DNA from: Thermococcus celericrescens
GTDB lineage: Archaea > Methanobacteriota_B > Thermococci > Thermococcales > Thermococcaceae
Assembly (NCBI RefSeq): GCF_001484195.1
Contig: NZ_LLYW01000029.1
Location: forward strand, 53,165-117,164
Direction of reading: 5' to 3'
Length of the DNA stretch: 64,000 nt
Position numbers and translations under genes: made by a program
Notes under the pieces: generated by a model
Seen by the model: only the letters and a program-made list of their open reading frames with translations
What the model was told of the DNA's origin: nothing
Database searches by the model: none
Shown: piece after piece, positions 51,528 through 64,000 of the stretch
How positions within the stretch are numbered: the stretch's first letter is position 1
Layout of the letters: each line of letters starts with the position of its first letter

Positions 51528-53746
51528 AGCTCTGCTATGCCAAATTCAACCCCCACCAGTTCCTAGAGTGCCACACGCTCGATGCAATCAACGTACTGAA
51601 GAGCATAAAGAACTCATTCAGCTGGCTTGAGGAGCTTTCCCCTGGCATTTTTGAGCTTTCATTTTATGCCGTCCTCCTCCACGATATTGGAAAGTGTGCC
51701 CGCGGCTTTCAAAAAAAGAAGAACAAGTGGGGCTACCGCCACGAGATTCTTTCGGCTCCATTCGTACAGTTTCTGGACTTTCCGGAGAGGGAACGCAACC
51801 TCATAGCGCTGGCGATACTCACCCATCACAAGACCCTGGATGAGCTCGAAGGGATCCTCCCAGTTCGTATTGCCAACATAGGTCCCCTCGAGTTCGACGA
51901 GAAGCTTGAGGAACTCCTTGAGCGGGCCGAGTACATAGAGAGGATGTTTCTGCCGAGGGTCCCCAACATTGAGGCATACTACTTCGGAACAACCAAGCCA
52001 CCGAAAAGGTTCCACTTACCGGAAGACTGGAAGGAGAGGCTCGGAGAATTCGATTTTCAGAAGTTAAAGGAGTGGTATGATGACCATCTTGAGGAGGAGA
52101 AGGAAACACTGACGTTTATGCGGGGTCTGTTAAACGCCTCAGACCACCTCGCCTCCGCGGGTGAAACCGGGATACTCCGCCTACCCGACATTGTGGAAAG
52201 GCTTGAGCTGAAAATTCCCCGAAAGAAACTCAGACCTCTCCAAGTCGCGGCTTCCAATTCCGAGGGGAACCTGCTCCTAAGGGCACCTACCGGGTATGGG
52301 AAGACCGAAGCGGCACTCCTATGGGCGAACAGAAACGCTTTTCGGAAGAAAGGGGAAATAACAAGCAGGATTTTTTACATCTTGCCATATAAAGCTAGCA
52401 TAAACGCAATGCACCGGAGAATGATGGGGATATTCTCGGATCCCGCCATCATTGGGGTTCTCCACAGCTCAGCGAGCTTTTATCTCTACGCATCTGCCCT
52501 CGAATACAAGAGGCTGAGCTCGCTTTACCATAAAATATACACCCCGCTAAAGGTTACCACTCCATTCCAGCTTATGAAGGCCTTCTTTGGGGTCGGCTTC
52601 CACGAGATGCTGAAAACGGAGCTCTCAGAATCGCTCCTCATATTCGATGAGATACACGCCTATGAGCCAAACGTCCTCGGAATAATCCTCGCGATGCTTG
52701 AAGAGCTTAAATCAATGGGAGCAAAGGCCATGGTGATGACGGCAACCCTACCGGACTTCCTTGAAGAACTTATTAAGAACACAGCCCCCTTTAAGGAACT
52801 CAAAGCCACCGCAGAAGAGTTAGATAAGTTCACCCGTCACAGAGTCCACGTTGTTGACGGAGACATGGCTTCCGTGAGGGAGCTAATCAAAGAGCTCAAG
52901 ATATATGAGAAAGTTAGGGAAACTTCAAGACCTGCTCTGATAACGTGCAACAGCGTGGACCGGGCGGTGAGCGTTTACAAAGAGTTAAGCGAAGACTACA
53001 GGGTTCTGCCCCTCCACAGCAGGTTTACCTACGGCGACAGGGAAGCAAAGGAAAAGGCTCTCCTGGAACGGATGTCCGATTATGACTTCGTCGTTGCAAC
53101 GCAGGTCGTGGAGGTCTCCCTTGACGTCAGCTTCTCGACGATACTGACGGAACCTGCTCCCTTGGACGCGCTAATACAGCGCTTCGGGAGAGTGAACAGG
53201 CAGGGTTGGAGAGAAGGGAGGATCGAAGATGTCTACGTCCTGACCAAAGGTTCCGAGGCCGATAGGAAAATCTACAAGCCATACAAGATCGTTGAAGAGA
53301 GTGTGAAGATACTTCAGGAATTGGATGGGAATGAACTAAGGGAATCGAAGATTTCAGAGCTTGTAAGTCAGGTTTATCTTCCAGTATCGAGCAAACTTGA
53401 GCGGGAAGTCGAGGACTACAGGGAGAGGGCCCTTGAAGTTTTCAGGAGCGTGAAGCCTATGATGAAAGGAGAAGACGAGCAGAGGTTCTATGAGATGTTC
53501 AATGGCCTCGAAGCGGTTCCAGGTGTTTACCAGGGAAGGGTAAGCGAACTGCTCGACAGGAAAATGGGTATGGAAGTGCACCGCTATCTCACTCCGATTC
53601 CAATGTGGCTCTACTACGCCGAGAGGGAAAACTTCCACAGGCTCTCTGATAAGAGGCCGGGAAGATACATCCTCGTTGCTGAGCTTGAGTACAACCCAGA
53701 AACCGGCCTTCTAAGAATTCCAGTAAAGGGAGGAGATATGCTTTGA
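51524..53746 (+). CDS. cas3: Cas3 nuclease-helicase, type I-B (HD-helicase fusion)
   Basis: A 740-residue protein. HD nuclease domain at the N-terminus with LLHDIGKCA near residue 50 and H74 in YRHEI, and TH-H near 101. Helicase: Walker A APTGYGKTEAALLW near 255, DEIH box LIFDEIHAYEP, motif III VMTATLP, and motifs V/VI TQVVEVSLDVSF and QRFGRVNRQG. It is recruited by target-bound Cascade and degrades DNA. The ATG overlaps the cas5 stop (ATGA) behind GGTGG; a GTG three codons earlier is possible. Confidence 0.95.
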   Translation: MKLCYAKFNPHQFLECHTLDAINVLKSIKNSFSWLEELSPGIFELSFYAVLLHDIGKCARGFQKKKNKWGYRHEILSAPFVQFLDFPERERNLIALAILTHHKTLDELEGILPVRIANIGPLEFDEKLEELLERAEYIERMFLPRVPNIEAYYFGTTKPPKRFHLPEDWKERLGEFDFQKLKEWYDDHLEEEKETLTFMRGLLNASDHLASAGETGILRLPDIVERLELKIPRKKLRPLQVAASNSEGNLLLRAPTGYGKTEAALLWANRNAFRKKGEITSRIFYILPYKASINAMHRRMMGIFSDPAIIGVLHSSASFYLYASALEYKRLSSLYHKIYTPLKVTTPFQLMKAFFGVGFHEMLKTELSESLLIFDEIHAYEPNVLGIILAMLEELKSMGAKAMVMTATLPDFLEELIKNTAPFKELKATAEELDKFTRHRVHVVDGDMASVRELIKELKIYEKVRETSRPALITCNSVDRAVSVYKELSEDYRVLPLHSRFTYGDREAKEKALLERMSDYDFVVATQVVEVSLDVSFSTILTEPAPLDALIQRFGRVNRQGWREGRIEDVYVLTKGSEADRKIYKPYKIVEESVKILQELDGNELRESKISELVSQVYLPVSSKLEREVEDYRERALEVFRSVKPMMKGEDEQRFYEMFNGLEAVPGVYQGRVSELLDRKMGMEVHRYLTPIPMWLYYAERENFHRLSDKRPGRYILVAELEYNPETGLLRIPVKGGDML

Positions 53747-53806
53747 TTGATTACACCAAAAACTATAAAATTCACCACACTAAATACTGTTACAGGTGAA
53801 GGTGTA

Positions 53807-55425
<1,619 letters not shown>

Positions 55426-55458
55426 GTAGTAGAAACTCTAATATAGCAGATATACTAA

Positions 55459-57098
<1,640 letters not shown>

Positions 57099-57191
57099 GG
57101 CGTTCAGTGCTAGGCAAACGGAGAGACAAGTGTTAAGCTAGGCCCCAAAAACTGCCCGGAGAGAGTCATGTCCTGGGAGATGGCTACAAGT

Positions 57192-57640
<449 letters not shown>

Positions 57641-57641
<1 letters not shown>

Positions 57642-58588
57642 TGTTCTTGAGCGTTGGAGTTAGGTTTGAGGCCAACGTCGAGGCCCTCAACATGGTCGAA
57701 ACCGCCGGAAACTACGGCAAGCACAGGCGCGTTCCCTACTTAGTCGAGGAAGACGGAAGGCTAAAGACGGTCTACGTCCCAGCCATGAGCGGTGAGAGCC
57801 TGGCCCATGCCTACCAAGAGCATCTCGTTAATGAGGCCCTCTCCGCAGATCTGCCGGTCTGCGATGACTGCTGGAGGATGGAGTTCTACAAGTCCATGAA
57901 CAAGGTTCATCTTAAGAAGAAGGTTGATCCGATTCCAGACGATCCCAAGAAGATCGAAGAGGCCATCGTAAAGGCCTGCGTCGTTGAAGATGTCGGCGGC
58001 TTCCTTTATGCCGAGAAACCACCAGTTAGGAGGAGCTCAGCCTTCCAGGTAAGCTACGCCCTTCCAGTCAAGTCGGTCGCTCTATTCGCCACTTCCGAGC
58101 CGCAGCTCCACGCCAGGCACGCCCAGATGGACGCATCGAGCAAAAAGGGCAACGCCTCCGAGCAGATGATATACTACGTCGAAACCGGAACCGCGCTCTA
58201 CGGTTTCACCTTCAACCTCGACCTCGATGCGGTAGGCGTAAGCGCGATAACCTCGAAGCCAATACTCGATGAGAACGAAATTAAGAAGAGACGCGAAGCA
58301 TCACTAAAGGCACTCTTCAGGATGCTTTCCTCAGGCCAGTTTGGGGCCAAGCTCTCCCGCTTCTTCCCGGTTGGAGGCATAACCGAGCTCGTTGTGTCAG
58401 TTACGGAGCACCCATTCGTCGTCACCTCGCCGATTTACGATGACTACCTAGAGAAAACCCAGAGAAGGTTAAAGGTCCTTGAGAGCTTTGGAGAAGAGTA
58501 CCTATTCACGGCCGCCACGGGCGAAAAGGTTCCCGAAGAGGCCCTGAAGGAAGCGATTGACTACCTCCATGAGAAGGGAGCCTTCTGA
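57641..58588 (+). CDS. cas7: Cas7 backbone subunit, type I-A (Csa2)
   Basis: A 315-residue DevR-family protein: VGVRFEANVEALNMVETAGNYGKHRRVPYL, VPAMSGESLAHAYQEHL, RRSSAFQVSYALPVKS, ALYGFTFNLDLD and GGITELVVSVTEHPF (quoted in parts). It coats the crRNA spacer in Cascade. ATG overlaps the csa5 stop and follows GGAGGTGA. Confidence 0.94.
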
Positions 58589-58598
58589 GGTGGTTCCC

Positions 58599-59339
58599 TT
58601 GACTTTATTTTTGAAAGTTAAGCTGAGGCCCACGGGAGTAATAGCCCTCCGCGCCCTCCCCCAGAGCAAGATGAGAACGGCGCTTCGCTACGTTCCACCC
58701 ACCACACTGATAGGGGCAATAGCGTATCCACTCCTCCATATCAGTGGCGACAGGAGGGAGACCATTTACGAGAGGAAAACCTTCAAGAGCAAAGCGGAAT
58801 CCGCAATGGGCCTCTTCAAATGGACCACCATCAAGACAGAGAGCAAACCAAAGCTCTATGGTTCTCTATTGAAGATTAACACAATTTATCAACGTGAGAA
58901 AAAAGTTCAGAGTGCGGTAACCTCGTTCCCCTTCGCGGTGCTGTACGGTGAATCCAGCAACTCGCTAACGGTCGTGTATCTTATCGATGAAGAAGCTCTC
59001 TCTGAGAGCACCTACAGCACGAAAGACCTGGAGAGGGCCGCGTGGGGAATAACGAGGCTCGGCTCAAGGGAATCAGTAGTCAGCGCCGAAGACGTGAATA
59101 GAGGGAAAGCAAAGATTCAAGAAGTCAATGAAGCCAAAACGAAGTACGCCTTTCCCTTTAAAGGCGTTGATATTCGCGGGAAAGGAACACTCCAGACGGT
59201 CGTTGACTGGCGCTCGGGAATCGGCGACTATTCCAACGCTAGGCGCATTGTAATGTTCTATCCAGAAGGAAGAGTTGAAGTCCAGGGGAAGCTGTCGATT
59301 GCAGAGTTAGACGGGGAGGTGATCATCCTTGCTTCTTGA
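58599..59339 (+). CDS. cas5a: Cas5 subunit, type I-A (Cas5a)
   Basis: A 246-residue RAMP protein: LKVKLRPTGVIALRALPQSKMRTALRYVPPTTLIGAIAYPLL (quoted as the N-terminal region) and a C-terminal beta part. The start is a TTG behind GAGGTGG; an ATG 42 bases upstream inside cas7 has no SD. Confidence 0.9.
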   Translation: MTLFLKVKLRPTGVIALRALPQSKMRTALRYVPPTTLIGAIAYPLLHISGDRRETIYERKTFKSKAESAMGLFKWTTIKTESKPKLYGSLLKINTIYQREKKVQSAVTSFPFAVLYGESSNSLTVVYLIDEEALSESTYSTKDLERAAWGITRLGSRESVVSAEDVNRGKAKIQEVNEAKTKYAFPFKGVDIRGKGTLQTVVDWRSGIGDYSNARRIVMFYPEGRVEVQGKLSIAELDGEVIILAS

Positions 59340-60528
59340 GGCCCTCGCAAGCTATCCCTACGAAGGCCTGACCAGGGAACTACTTGCATTGGGCATGTCA
59401 TGGGTTGTAATGGAGACGGGACTTGAGCCCGACGAAGAAGAGCTCTCCGATGCATTGGAGGGCGCGCTGAACTCCCTCGGAAGCAGGGTGAAGATCCACA
59501 CCTCAAAGATGGGCCGAAACGACAGGAGTTCCTTCGATAAGGTTCTACAGGCCTGGTTCGGTAGGAGTGCTCCCGAAACCTATGGGGAGCTCTTTGAGCT
59601 TGTGGCCAGTGAGACCATAAAACTGCTCCGGGAGGGTAAAATCGATCCCAGGGAGTCCCTATCCACTATAAAAACGGACAAAAATGGGACTTATCTTGGG
59701 GTGGCATACAAGGGAGAGCAGGCCATTTTGCCGGCAATAATCAAACAACCAGAGTACTACGAGCGCCAGAGTGGGTTCTTAAGCCCAACAACCGGCCAAA
59801 AAGCCCAGATACGTATGGATCCGCTGTGGTTCTCTTTCATAGCCCTCGGCTTTTTCACGAGCTTCGCAGGATTCATAGGAGGAAAGTACTACCTGATGAC
59901 AAAGCCAGGGATTGAGGGCTTCTGGCCCCACGAGGTTGAGAAGGTTATTGAGAAGGGCCTCCTTTTACTAACGGGTGCCGGAGCATCGGGCAGAATTTCC
60001 CTGAGTACTGAGGAGCTCTACGAGATGAAGCTGGCGATGAAGCTCGCCGAGGAAGGGAAAAACGTCGTCGAAGAAGTCTATCCAGTAACTCTGCACCTGA
60101 TAAGCCTTGAGGGCCAGGTTTATACCGAGCTTAAGACCGTACAGCTCAATTTAGCCGGACTGAGCGAGTACATGAAGGAATATTTGAACAGGGTAGGAGC
60201 AGTCACCATCGGGGGTCTCCCCCTCCTCGTGGAGCTCAAGGATGGAAAAGCCACGATCCAGAAGTACCCCCTCTGGGCCCTTGTGGACATTGCAGAAAAG
60301 GAGCTCCGAAAGGGCGTCAACGGCGATGGCGAGATGCTGGCGTATATCTTCGTCAAAGATCTGTACAGGGCCATCAACAGCGGAAGAAAAGAGGTGATCA
60401 GAGACGCCGTTTTCAGGCTGTTCCGTCAGGGCAGGGCTCTCTTGGAGGGCAGCGGGAGAGCGAGCGGGGAGTTTCGGAAGGTCATGAGAACGTTTATGTG
60501 GCAGGAACACCTGGAGGTGCTCCTTTGA
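59329..60528 (+). CDS. cas8a2: Cas8a2 large subunit, type I-A (Csa4)
   Basis: A 399-residue protein assigned mainly by its place between cas5a and cas3' and by its size. Visible parts are LLALGMSWVVMETGLEPDEEEL, a hydrophobic middle (LWFSFIALGFFTSFAGFIGGKYY) and helical C-terminal DLYRAINSGRKEVIRDAVFRLFRQGRALL (quoted in parts), consistent with Csa4. TTG start behind GGGGAGGTGAT, overlapping the cas5a stop. Confidence 0.85.
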   Translation: MLLEALASYPYEGLTRELLALGMSWVVMETGLEPDEEELSDALEGALNSLGSRVKIHTSKMGRNDRSSFDKVLQAWFGRSAPETYGELFELVASETIKLLREGKIDPRESLSTIKTDKNGTYLGVAYKGEQAILPAIIKQPEYYERQSGFLSPTTGQKAQIRMDPLWFSFIALGFFTSFAGFIGGKYYLMTKPGIEGFWPHEVEKVIEKGLLLLTGAGASGRISLSTEELYEMKLAMKLAEEGKNVVEEVYPVTLHLISLEGQVYTELKTVQLNLAGLSEYMKEYLNRVGAVTIGGLPLLVELKDGKATIQKYPLWALVDIAEKELRKGVNGDGEMLAYIFVKDLYRAINSGRKEVIRDAVFRLFRQGRALLEGSGRASGEFRKVMRTFMWQEHLEVLL

Positions 60529-62099
60529 AAGCTTTTAAGAAGGCACTACAGAAGCTCGCAGAGGCAAAGAGATTCAGGCCAGAGAAAAGGCCACTGCTCG
60601 AGGAGGCTTTTCATCTTATCACCTCCTCGGAGAATCCCCCTTTTTTAATCCTGCAAGCCCCTACCGGTTATGGGAAGACGCTCCTCAGCTTTGCTCTGAC
60701 CGTTCATTCCCTCCGAGATGCCTCCATCTTTGACAGGGTGATTCACGTTCTCCCGATGCGTTCAATAATCGAGGACATCCAGAAAACTGCAGATGAGGCA
60801 TTTGGCTTCTCCAGAACCAAGATGATGGGTTCGAGCGGCGAGTTTCTCCATCTCTTCCCACTCAATATAACCACCGCTGACACCTTCACCCGGGATCTGC
60901 TGAAGCTCAACACGAAGAAGAGACACCGGATTAAAGCGGGTAGGGAGTTTGGCTACGATTATTTGACTCAGGCCTCGATACTGACGTCGCTTGTAATCTT
61001 CGATGAAGCTCACTTCCTCCTTGAAGATGCATCAATGGTGACCGCGTTTCTGGCCATTGTTGAGTTTCTCACCTCCCAAAAGATCCCCATCGTGGTCATG
61101 ACGGCCACCCTCTCAGAGGCCCACGGAAAAATCTTTGAGAAATACGCAAAGAAAAACGGCTACGACTTCCATGTTCTGTCTCCCAAAGAGGATGACCCCT
61201 TCATAGAGAGGGAGCTGAAAAAAGATATCGAGATAATGTTTGATTCGGGAAATCCACTCAATTTCATAGAGCCCGGAAAGAAAAACGCGATTATAGTGAA
61301 CTCGGTTAAAAGGGCCGTCGAGCTGTTTAATAAAGCCAGAAACAACCCGGATATCTGGCCTGAAGGCAGAAGAATTATGCTAATCCACGGCAGGATGACA
61401 CCAAGCCACAAACGAGAGCTCATCAAACGCCTTAGGGAATGGAAAAACGAGGGAAATTTCCTCCTCATCGGAACACAGGCGGTTGAGGCTGGTGTTGATT
61501 TTTCAGTTGACCTCATGGTAACCGATAGAGCCCCCATAAATTCCCTCCTCCAGCGATTTGGTAGAGTGGCCAGGTATGGAAGCGAGATGAAGGCTGAGAT
61601 AATCGTCCTTGAAGACGCCCCCTGCGGACCATACCTAGGGGATAAAGTCGAAAGGACAGTAAAATTAATGAAGGAACATCAGATCCTTCCAAGGGTGCCA
61701 GACACTTACCAGGCAATAGTCACGGAGGTTCATGGGAAAAAACCGGTTTCTATCACCAGGAACGTCAACCGGGAGCTTAAGGGGAGACTGTTCAGACTTA
61801 TGGTAGATCCAACCAAGAGGGCCCCTCAAGTTCTGAGCACTATAGAGAGCTTAACAGCCAGTGGAACCCCAATCATGAGGGGCTTCCTGATTCCGCTTTC
61901 AGTAGGGGATGAGGCCGTGCTGATAACTCCCTCCAAGCTGGTGGAACTTTACTCCAAGAGAAGAGTAGAGATTAATGGTTGGAAAGGCGGGATACAAAGC
62001 CTGAAAGACGCGTATAACATAGCAAAATCCATCGCGCTCGGGGAGGAAGTTGATGTTGTTTTCATGGGTGAATACGACTGGGAGCGTGGTATCCCATGA
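60525..62099 (+). CDS. cas3': Cas3' helicase, type I-A (no HD domain)
   Basis: A 524-residue SF2 helicase: Walker A QAPTGYGKTLLSFAL near residue 44, DEAH box VIFDEAHFLLED, motif III VMTATLSEAH, motif V TQAVEAGVDFSVD and motif VI QRFGRVARYG. The nuclease domain is encoded by the next gene. The TTG start overlaps the cas8a2 stop behind GGAGGTG; a GTG nine codons upstream is less likely. Confidence 0.93.
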   Translation: MKAFKKALQKLAEAKRFRPEKRPLLEEAFHLITSSENPPFLILQAPTGYGKTLLSFALTVHSLRDASIFDRVIHVLPMRSIIEDIQKTADEAFGFSRTKMMGSSGEFLHLFPLNITTADTFTRDLLKLNTKKRHRIKAGREFGYDYLTQASILTSLVIFDEAHFLLEDASMVTAFLAIVEFLTSQKIPIVVMTATLSEAHGKIFEKYAKKNGYDFHVLSPKEDDPFIERELKKDIEIMFDSGNPLNFIEPGKKNAIIVNSVKRAVELFNKARNNPDIWPEGRRIMLIHGRMTPSHKRELIKRLREWKNEGNFLLIGTQAVEAGVDFSVDLMVTDRAPINSLLQRFGRVARYGSEMKAEIIVLEDAPCGPYLGDKVERTVKLMKEHQILPRVPDTYQAIVTEVHGKKPVSITRNVNRELKGRLFRLMVDPTKRAPQVLSTIESLTASGTPIMRGFLIPLSVGDEAVLITPSKLVELYSKRRVEINGWKGGIQSLKDAYNIAKSIALGEEVDVVFMGEYDWERGIP

Positions 62100-62758
62100 G
62101 TGCGTGTGCATTTTTTGAGACTGGGGTCTGTGTAGAAAAGATGGAAGATCACATAAAGAGGGGCCTTGAGATCATCGAGGGGCTGTACCTTCGCAGGGAT
62201 TACGGCGCATTTCTTGCACAGGTTCTGAGGGTCGAGCAAAAATTCGCCGAGGAACTCCTGAGGAAGGCCTACGCCCTCCACGATGTTGGAAAGTGCCTTG
62301 AGGAGTTCCAGAAGAGGCGGGAAAAGTTCGGGTTCCATGAGTTCTACTCCGCCCTTATAGCGAGAGACGTCTTCAAAAAATACGGAGAAACCGGGGAAAT
62401 AGCGTCCATTGCAATACTTCTCCACCACCACGATTGGGTCAGGAGTGGAAGCCCCAAAAAGCCAAATAATCTCAGACTTTGCGAGGACTGTCTGTCTCTT
62501 ATCAAAGAACTGTCGGGAGAAAGACTCCCTCCAAAGATTCCATGGGAAGAGTGGATTGAGTTCAACAGTGGAGTGGAGAAAGTATTCAGGAAAAACCTGA
62601 AAGGCGTCTATTCACTTCTGCTTCCCCTGACGGTAGCTGACAATTACGCCGCAGCAACCAATAGGGGAGGAAAGAAAAGCCTCCTTGGGCGGGAGATCTT
62701 TGAGGTTCTAAATGTAAGGGGGTGGAACCTTGCTCGTGGTCTTTCCGGTGGGCTTTGA
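62096..62758 (+). CDS. cas3'': Cas3'' HD nuclease, type I-A
   Basis: A 220-residue HD nuclease: H27?-like N-terminal region, ALHDVGKCL near residue 62, FGFHEFYSA near 83 and LLHHHDWVRSG near 106 supply metal ligands. It acts with the separate Cas3' helicase. ATGA overlap with cas3'. A Cys pair (LRLCEDCLSL) is present behind the active-site region. Confidence 0.92.
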   Translation: MSACAFFETGVCVEKMEDHIKRGLEIIEGLYLRRDYGAFLAQVLRVEQKFAEELLRKAYALHDVGKCLEEFQKRREKFGFHEFYSALIARDVFKKYGETGEIASIAILLHHHDWVRSGSPKKPNNLRLCEDCLSLIKELSGERLPPKIPWEEWIEFNSGVEKVFRKNLKGVYSLLLPLTVADNYAAATNRGGKKSLLGREIFEVLNVRGWNLARGLSGGL

Positions 62759-63401
62759 CGAGAAGTTCATCGTCAGGGCACTGGTGAGAAAGAGAGAGGG
62801 CGTAGATGGCCTCGAAGCTGGCGATAGGCTTCTGGCGATAGTTCCTGAGGGATACCAGAAGGAGCCGAGGACGGTTAATGCCATCACCGCAATAAAGAAC
62901 ATAGCGTCACCCATAATTGGGGAGGGAAACGTATTAATCCTCGAAGTTCCCCTCAACGGTGAGGAGATCGTAAGGGATATATCCCGGGCCATAAAGGACA
63001 ACCTCACCGATGACCGCCTCGTTTTGGCAGTTCTTTCAGGTGGCATGAGGCCACTCATCGTTTCCACTCTCCTTGCACTTTTGAGCATTGAAGATGCCAG
63101 AATCATTGTCGAGAGTGACTTTGAGAACCTGACGGGACACATATCCCTGGAACTGGGAGCGTTTCTGGCGCCTGCTAAAAGGAGATGGGCTAGGATACTC
63201 TGCGGCTTCCTTGAGGGTAAGAGCGTAAGGAAGATCGCCGAAGAGCTTGGGGTTTCCCCCGCAACGATAAGCCACGAACTGAGGGAAATGACAAAGTACG
63301 GCCTTGTTAGAGCTGAAAAGCCCGACGGAAGAACACCCAAATATAAGGCAACCAGCGCTGGAAGGCTCTACCTAAAGATCAAGGGGGGAAGAATGTCATG
63401 A
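62730..63401 (+). CDS. csa3: Csa3 CARF-wHTH regulator of the type I-A locus
   Basis: A 223-residue protein. The N-terminal CARF domain has LLAIVPEGYQ, VLILEVPLNGEEIV and the ligand loop LSGGMRPLI. The C-terminal winged helix (SVRKIAEELGVSPATISHELREM) binds DNA. Csa3 proteins respond to cyclic oligoadenylate and regulate cas or adaptation genes. TTG start behind GGGGGTGG, overlapping cas3'' by 29 bases. Confidence 0.93.
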   Translation: MLVVFPVGFDEKFIVRALVRKREGVDGLEAGDRLLAIVPEGYQKEPRTVNAITAIKNIASPIIGEGNVLILEVPLNGEEIVRDISRAIKDNLTDDRLVLAVLSGGMRPLIVSTLLALLSIEDARIIVESDFENLTGHISLELGAFLAPAKRRWARILCGFLEGKSVRKIAEELGVSPATISHELREMTKYGLVRAEKPDGRTPKYKATSAGRLYLKIKGGRMS

Positions 63402-63416
63402 GGATTAAACTGTTAC
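63398..63416 (+). pseudogene. 5' stub of a gene coupled to csa3, cut by the IS element
   Basis: An ATG overlaps the csa3 stop (ATGA) and reads MRIKLL before the IS left end begins after TTAC at 63413-63416. The frame then ends within 30 bases. The overlap suggests a real downstream gene of the I-A operon whose body would lie beyond the element, outside the window. A start like this is compatible with a Cas6-type RAMP, but six residues prove nothing. Confidence 0.4.
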
Positions 63417-64000
63417 TTTTTTCTTCTGAAGGCCTCGTCCTTTAGGGTGGGGATGCAGTAATCGAAAGACCAGCCTGAAGGCAGGAAAGCAAAACTATTT
63501 TAAAGCCTAAAAAACATTACCATACTTTAGAATGAAGCGGTCAATAACGGTAAAACTCAACCCTCAAAAACCCAAGAGAAACATTCAAATCCGAAATAGG
63601 CTCGGCAACAGTTCAACAAATCTGCAGGAAGAACGCCGAAAGCTGGAGAAGCTTCTTCTCACTCTTAAGGAACAAACGGAACGGAGAACCCCCCAACTGG
63701 CTCAAACCCAAACCACCAAACTACATCAAGGGAGAAGGCTTAATAGTCCTCAGAAACGACCAATACAAAATTGAAGGAAACAAACTAATCCTCAAAGGCC
63801 TCGGAAAGTTCAAACGCCTCGAAATTCAATTCAAGGGGAGAATACACTTAAAGGGCAAGCAAGGGTGATTAGAAATAACTTACGACACCGTTAAGCGGAA
63901 ATGGTATGCTCATATTTCATAACACGGTGGAGGGAAGGCTTTATGGTCAAGAGTGGGTTGAACTCCCAAGACAGCCCTTGGGCAACCTTTCAGCGGGAAT
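63417..64000 (+). mobile_element. Degenerate IS200/IS605-type tnpB element, right end outside the window
   Basis: The left end (TTTTTTCTTCTGAAGGCCTCGTCC...) follows TTAC and closely matches that of the element at 13737, including the hairpin and the following GGGGATGCAGTAA and AAACTATTTTAAA parts. The tnpB inside is broken. Confidence 0.88.
63532..64000 (+). pseudogene. tnpB: tnpB remnant (deleted, frameshifted, with stops)
   Basis: It starts MKRSITVKLNPQKPKR like the intact copy, then jumps to the equivalent of residue 63 (EIGSATVQQICRKNAE) in another frame. It continues as SFFSLLRNKRNGEPPNWLKPK and VLRNDQYKIEGNKLILKG. Stop codons replace residues near GKQG and HIS. About 47 codons are missing near the 5' end. 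The similarity continues to GNLSAGI at the window edge, just before the RuvC-I Asp. Confidence 0.93.

Overview
The window is chromosomal DNA of a hyperthermophilic archaeon of the order Thermococcales, most likely Thermococcus. The evidence is reverse gyrase, a TrmBL2-type chromatin protein, a CGP-CTERM sorting signal (known only from Thermococcales), ADP-forming acetyl-CoA synthetase beta, a fused hexulose-phosphate synthase/isomerase, archaeal TATA-like promoters, SD motifs of the GGTGAT/GAGGTGA type, and GC-rich tRNA genes with encoded CCA.

Layout. 1-13.4 kb is mostly housekeeping: a TrkH potassium transporter cut by the left edge, methionine aminopeptidase, tRNA-Ser(CGA), a four-CBS protein, a UppP/sugar-nucleotidyltransferase/DUF835 operon, a metallo-beta-lactamase-fold pterin enzyme, a NOG1-like GTPase, ribosomal protein S8e and CTP synthase. 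Two mobile-looking objects interrupt this. One is a 46-bp miniature IS200/IS605-type element that supplies the stop codon of the DUF835 gene. The other is an AlbA_2 regulator gene bracketed by 71-bp direct repeats. At 13.4-15.8 kb a tnpB-only IS605-family element splits a membrane-protein gene; precise removal restores a 300-residue reading frame. At 16.6-17.2 kb lie two tandem long imperfect palindromes, beside tRNA-Val(GAC) and tRNA-Ala(GGC). 17.5-25.3 kb holds an M20 amidohydrolase, an operon of pth2, truD, a HAD phosphatase and a GNAT enzyme, a surface protein and aspS.

25.4-29.4 kb holds an operon that looks like a polymorphic toxin with two paralogous immunity proteins and a beta-propeller protein. 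29.5-35.9 kb carries a KH protein, an HD/DUF4392/59-residue/HAD/FtsZ-like cluster, HPS-PHI, an arginase-fold protein and two small regulators. 36.0-37.9 kb is a lower-GC pair: a TIM-barrel-like protein and a CGP-CTERM surface protein. TrmBL2, an intein-containing reverse gyrase, a SWIM protein, a DUF4139 protein and acdB follow up to 47.3 kb.

47.5-63.4 kb is a double CRISPR-Cas locus: cas6 and a type I-B (Tneap/Cst, also called I-G) effector module, then an archaeal ATPase, cas4, a vapBC pair and cas1, then a complete type I-A module (csa5, cas7, cas5, cas8a2, split cas3' and cas3'', and the csa3 regulator). There is no CRISPR array and no recognisable cas2 in the window. A second, degenerate tnpB element begins directly behind csa3 and interrupts the start of a further coupled reading frame; it runs off the right edge.
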